Below are positions 6,022 through 7,928 of a stretch of 7,928 bases of DNA, in pieces. The notes under the pieces were generated by a model that was not told the DNA's origin, did not search any database, and saw only the letters and a program-made list of their open reading frames with translations. Origin of the DNA: JAVBKA01 sp031546715 (GTDB taxonomy: Bacteria; Bacillota; Clostridia; Oscillospirales; UBA929). Every line of letters starts with the position of its first letter. The first letter of the stretch is position 1. Made by a program: the position numbers and the translations under genes. The stretch covers positions 1 through 7,928 of the forward strand of contig JAVBKA010000032.1 in NCBI GenBank assembly GCA_031546715.1, written 5' to 3'.

Positions 6022-6549
6022 ATGGGAGTTGTTGAAATACTGATAATTGGTGTGATATCCTCTATTGACGGGCTGTTCGTTGGCTTTGCATATGGAGCGA
6101 GGGGAGTTATACTAAATAGCAAAAGGCTGTTTTTTCTAGCATTTTGGACTGTGCCGTTCTGTCTAGTCGCGATGCTGTCCGCAAGTCTTGTGGGGGAGCT
6201 GTTAAGCACTAAAACACAGCATATATTAAGCGGACTTTTACTAATAACAGCGGGAATACTCACACTGCTTGAAACCATCAGAGGCAAAGAGCAAGAGGGC
6301 GGCATCAGCTTTCGGGAGATAACTCTTATCGGAGTGGGGCTTGCGCTAGACGGCTCAGTCGCGGCGTTTTCCGTTGGATTATTGGGAGCTAATCCCATTG
6401 CAGTTCCAATAATATTCGGTATTATTAACGCCTTGATTTTGCTTGCCGGCAATCGAATCGGTTCATTTAAGATGATAACGCACCCAAAGGTGCAATTTCT
6501 TCCAAGTATTGTGTTGATGGGACTGGGTGTTTTTGAGCTGTTTGTTTAA
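6022..6549 (+). CDS. MntP/YtaF-family membrane protein
   Basis: This is a 175-residue integral membrane protein with about six helices in two related halves. The half-signatures are SSIDGLFVGFAYGARG (13-28, D16) and GLALDGSVAAFSVGLLG (106-122, D110). They match the paired acidic motifs of MntP (manganese exporter) and of YtaF, a sporulation-associated membrane protein; FAYGARG resembles YtaF. The size is nearer MntP. An ATG at 6016 is also in frame, but I prefer 6022: GGGTGG (6010-6015) is then 6 nt upstream, and the first Asp falls at residue 16 as in MntP. The hydrophilic linker is GKEQEGG (88-94). The substrate (Mn2+ or other) is not shown by the sequence. The gene ends 6 bp before the rnpB 3' end, with no terminator between. 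Confidence 0.82.
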   Translation: MGVVEILIIGVISSIDGLFVGFAYGARGVILNSKRLFFLAFWTVPFCLVAMLSASLVGELLSTKTQHILSGLLLITAGILTLLETIRGKEQEGGISFREITLIGVGLALDGSVAAFSVGLLGANPIAVPIIFGIINALILLAGNRIGSFKMITHPKVQFLPSIVLMGLGVFELFV

Positions 6550-6554
6550 AGTAA

Positions 6555-6924
6555 TGCAAGTCAGCCGATAAGCCGGGTTCTGTCGTGAACAGCCATCTGT
6601 CTTGGCTGTCTGTTACCAGACAGCTCAGTGCCACCTATGGGGCGGTCGGGCAGACCTGAGCGAATAAACGCTCTGCCCCTTCTGCGGTGTTGCTCCGGAT
6701 AGAGTTTACAGGATTTCTCAGTCTCCTGAGAAATCGGTGAGCTCTTACCTCACCTTTCCACACTTGCCCTAAATGCGTAAGCATTTAGGGTGTTCTATTT
6801 CTGTTGCACTTGTCCTGAAGTTGCCTTCGGCGGGTGTTACCCGTTATCCCTGCCCTATGGAGCCCGGACTTTCCTCCCGTGCGTACTTTCGTAGCTGCAC
6901 CGGCGGCTGCTTAGCTGACTTGCT
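6555..6924 (-). ncRNA. rnpB: RNase P RNA, bacterial class A
   Basis: This is the catalytic RNA of RNase P, which trims the 5' ends of tRNA precursors. Read on the minus strand, P1 is a 10-bp helix between the ends (6914-6923 with 6556-6565). GAGGAAAGTCCGGGCTCC is conserved region I, GGAAAGGTGAGGTAAGAG followed by CTCACC is the CR-II/III area, and ACAGAACCCGGCTTATCGG is CR-V. Three hairpins fit class A: the P12 arm (6767-6790, 10-bp stem), P14 (6712-6735, GAGA tetraloop) and P18 (6605-6624, GTAA tetraloop). CCGGAGCAA before the P15-P17 region also agrees. The length of about 370 nt is typical. The 5' end is inferred from the promoter and P1; the 3' end is inferred from P1. Confidence 0.96.
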
Positions 6925-6929
6925 CATAC

Positions 6930-6958
6930 ATTCTAGCTTACATAACAACCTGTGTCAA
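6930..6958 (-). promoter_or_regulatory. Strong sigma-A promoter of rnpB
   Basis: On the minus strand, TTGACA (6953-6958), a 17-nt spacer and TAGAAT (6930-6935) place the start of transcription near 6923-6924, exactly at the P1 helix. Confidence 0.85.
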
Positions 6959-6968
6959 CAAAAATTAC

Positions 6969-6997
6969 TTTACAAAGCAATTGTCTTATAGTATACT
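6969..6997 (+). promoter_or_regulatory. Sigma-A promoter of the symporter gene
   Basis: TTTACA (6969-6974), a 17-nt spacer and TATACT (6992-6997) predict a start near 7004 and a leader of about 86 nt. Only 10 bp separate its -35 box from that of rnpB. The leader has a weak GTCTTT/AGAGAC hairpin and a run of eight T (7036-7043), with no riboswitch that I recognise. Confidence 0.75.
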
Positions 6998-7089
6998 CAA
7001 GCGGTAGCGTCTTTGCTTGCAGAGACAGTAGGAGCTTTTTTTTATAAAAGCGTACTTGGCAAAAAATTTGTAGTATGGAAGGTAATTTT

Positions 7090-7928
7090 ATGACACAGAC
7101 TATCGGGCTAATTTTTCTTGCGGTTTTTGCGGTGTTGATGATTGTAATCGGCGTTGTCAGTTCTGGAAAATCCAAAACCTTGGATGGTTTCTTATTGGGC
7201 GGTCGGAATATTGGAGCGTGGATGTCAGCTTTTGCTTACGGCACATCTTATTTTTCCGCCGTTCTTTTTATAGGCTACGCAGGTAAGAACGGTTGGGATA
7301 TTGGCTTTGCATCCATGTGGATTGGTGTTGGCAACGCTTTGCTTGGGTGCTTGCTGGCGTGGAAGCTCCTCGCTGGACGTGTCCGACGAATGACTCATCG
7401 ATTAAAAACCAGAACTATGCCTGAATTTTTTGAGGCTAGGTTTAACAGTACGGCAATGAAGCTCGTTGCTGCAGCGATTATTTTTGTGTTTCTTGTGCCT
7501 TATGCAGCCTCGGTTTATAAAGGCTTAGGAGTGTTTTTCGGAGCGATGTTTCCGTCTTCCGACAGCTTAATCAGCGGCGTAAGCGGAGAAACGCTCTGTA
7601 TGTTTATAGTCGCACTGCTGACGGGTATTTACTTAATTCTCGGTGGCTATGTTGCCGTTGCGATTACTGACTTTGTACAAGGGCTGATAATGATAGTAGG
7701 CGTCATTGTCCTTGCAATTGCAGTAACTGTTCACCCCGATGTGGGCGGTTTTTCAAATGCAGTTGCTTCTATAAAAGCCGCAACGGACGAAGCTGGGAAC
7801 AGCTTAAACCTTACAAGCATTTTCGGGGGAAAAAACTGGAGTTTCCTGTTGTCAAACATAATATTGACCAGTATCGGAACCTTCGGACTACCTCAGATGG
7901 TACACAAATTTTATGCAGTTAAAAATGA
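7090..7928 (+). CDS. Sodium:solute symporter family transporter, 3' end beyond the window
   Basis: The frame stays open from ATG 7090 to the edge, giving 279 residues of a protein that usually has about 450-550. It belongs to the sodium:solute symporter superfamily (PutP/PanF-like, LeuT fold), which uses the Na+ gradient for uptake. Support: an N-terminal helix (GLIFLAVFAVLMIVIG), then the loop DGFLLGGRNIGAW (32-44) typical of the family, YGTSYFSAVLFIGYAG (50-65) for the unwound first core helix, GRVRRMTHRLKTRTMPEFFE (96-115) for the conserved cytoplasmic loop, and GGYVAVAITDFVQG (185-198), whose Asp194 aligns by inspection with a conserved PutP Asp. The last residues seen, GLPQMVHKFYAVKN, begin the PutP-like mid-protein loop. 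The substrate cannot be told. GGAAGG with a 7-nt spacer supports the start. Confidence 0.9.
   Translation, partial: MTQTIGLIFLAVFAVLMIVIGVVSSGKSKTLDGFLLGGRNIGAWMSAFAYGTSYFSAVLFIGYAGKNGWDIGFASMWIGVGNALLGCLLAWKLLAGRVRRMTHRLKTRTMPEFFEARFNSTAMKLVAAAIIFVFLVPYAASVYKGLGVFFGAMFPSSDSLISGVSGETLCMFIVALLTGIYLILGGYVAVAITDFVQGLIMIVGVIVLAIAVTVHPDVGGFSNAVASIKAATDEAGNSLNLTSIFGGKNWSFLLSNIILTSIGTFGLPQMVHKFYAVKN

Noticed and set aside
5982..6452. Minus-strand 156-codon open frame
   Set aside because: It is antisense to the MntP/YtaF-like gene, which has family motifs and hydrophobic segments. The antisense product is Ser/Pro/Ile-rich shadow sequence.
6773..6991. Plus-strand 72-codon open frame
   Set aside because: It lies antisense to rnpB and its promoter; the RNA signature is unmistakable and the peptide has no family features or ribosome site.
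7004..7089. T-box or other known riboswitch upstream of the symporter
   Set aside because: The T-box antiterminator motif and a specifier stem are absent, and no known riboswitch core is seen.
6933..7175. Minus-strand 80-codon open frame
   Set aside because: It overlaps both divergent promoters and the start of the symporter gene, whose frame is clearly the coding one.
1..7928. CRISPR array, insertion sequence, phage genes or a toxin-antitoxin pair
   Set aside because: No regularly spaced repeats, transposase, integrase or toxin-like small gene pairs were seen on either strand. The CPBP (Abi-type) protease alone is not evidence of a defence system.

Overview
The window looks like a chromosomal segment of an uncultured, probably spore-forming Firmicute (Clostridia-type) with moderate GC. 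The grounds are strong AGGAGG ribosome sites with 7-nt spacing, TTGACA/TATAAT-type promoters, a bacterial class A RNase P RNA (Bacillales usually carry class B), and several genes with relatives common in sporulators: a CotH-kinase protein, an MntP/YtaF-like membrane protein and a PRK06851-like ATPase. The sporulation link is inference. I see no phage, IS element, CRISPR array, tRNA or rRNA.

Layout: (1) 1-1546, plus strand, is the 3' part of a secreted or surface CotH-kinase protein whose reading frame is open to the left edge. It ends at a long hairpin terminator (1555-1595), followed by a folded non-coding element (1640-1737). (2) 1767-5893 is a run of five minus-strand genes. In transcription order they are a family 4 uracil-DNA glycosylase, a PRK06851-like P-loop ATPase, a CPBP intramembrane protease, a small DUF4190-type membrane protein and an Lgt-family membrane protein. 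The gaps are 56, 188, 112 and 93 bp, each with hairpins or promoter-like sequences, so this is a string of small units more than one tight operon. (3) 6022-6549, plus strand, is an MntP/YtaF-like membrane protein, divergent from the glycosylase. (4) About 6555-6924, minus strand, is rnpB, tail to tail with the previous gene. (5) 7090 to the right edge, plus strand, is the first 279 residues of a sodium:solute symporter. Its promoter is back to back with the rnpB promoter.

Most of the window is housekeeping or cell-envelope content, and I found no clearly new multi-gene system. The points most worth a second look are regulatory or family oddities. A hairpin covers the ribosome site and GTG start of the ATPase gene, with a promoter-like box in its loop. 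The second half of that ATPase resembles a decayed P-loop domain. The Lgt-family protein has Cys residues where the canonical signature has Asn and Glu. The protease gene has a leader with several hairpins. The element at 1640-1737 may be a dispersed repeat or a small RNA.
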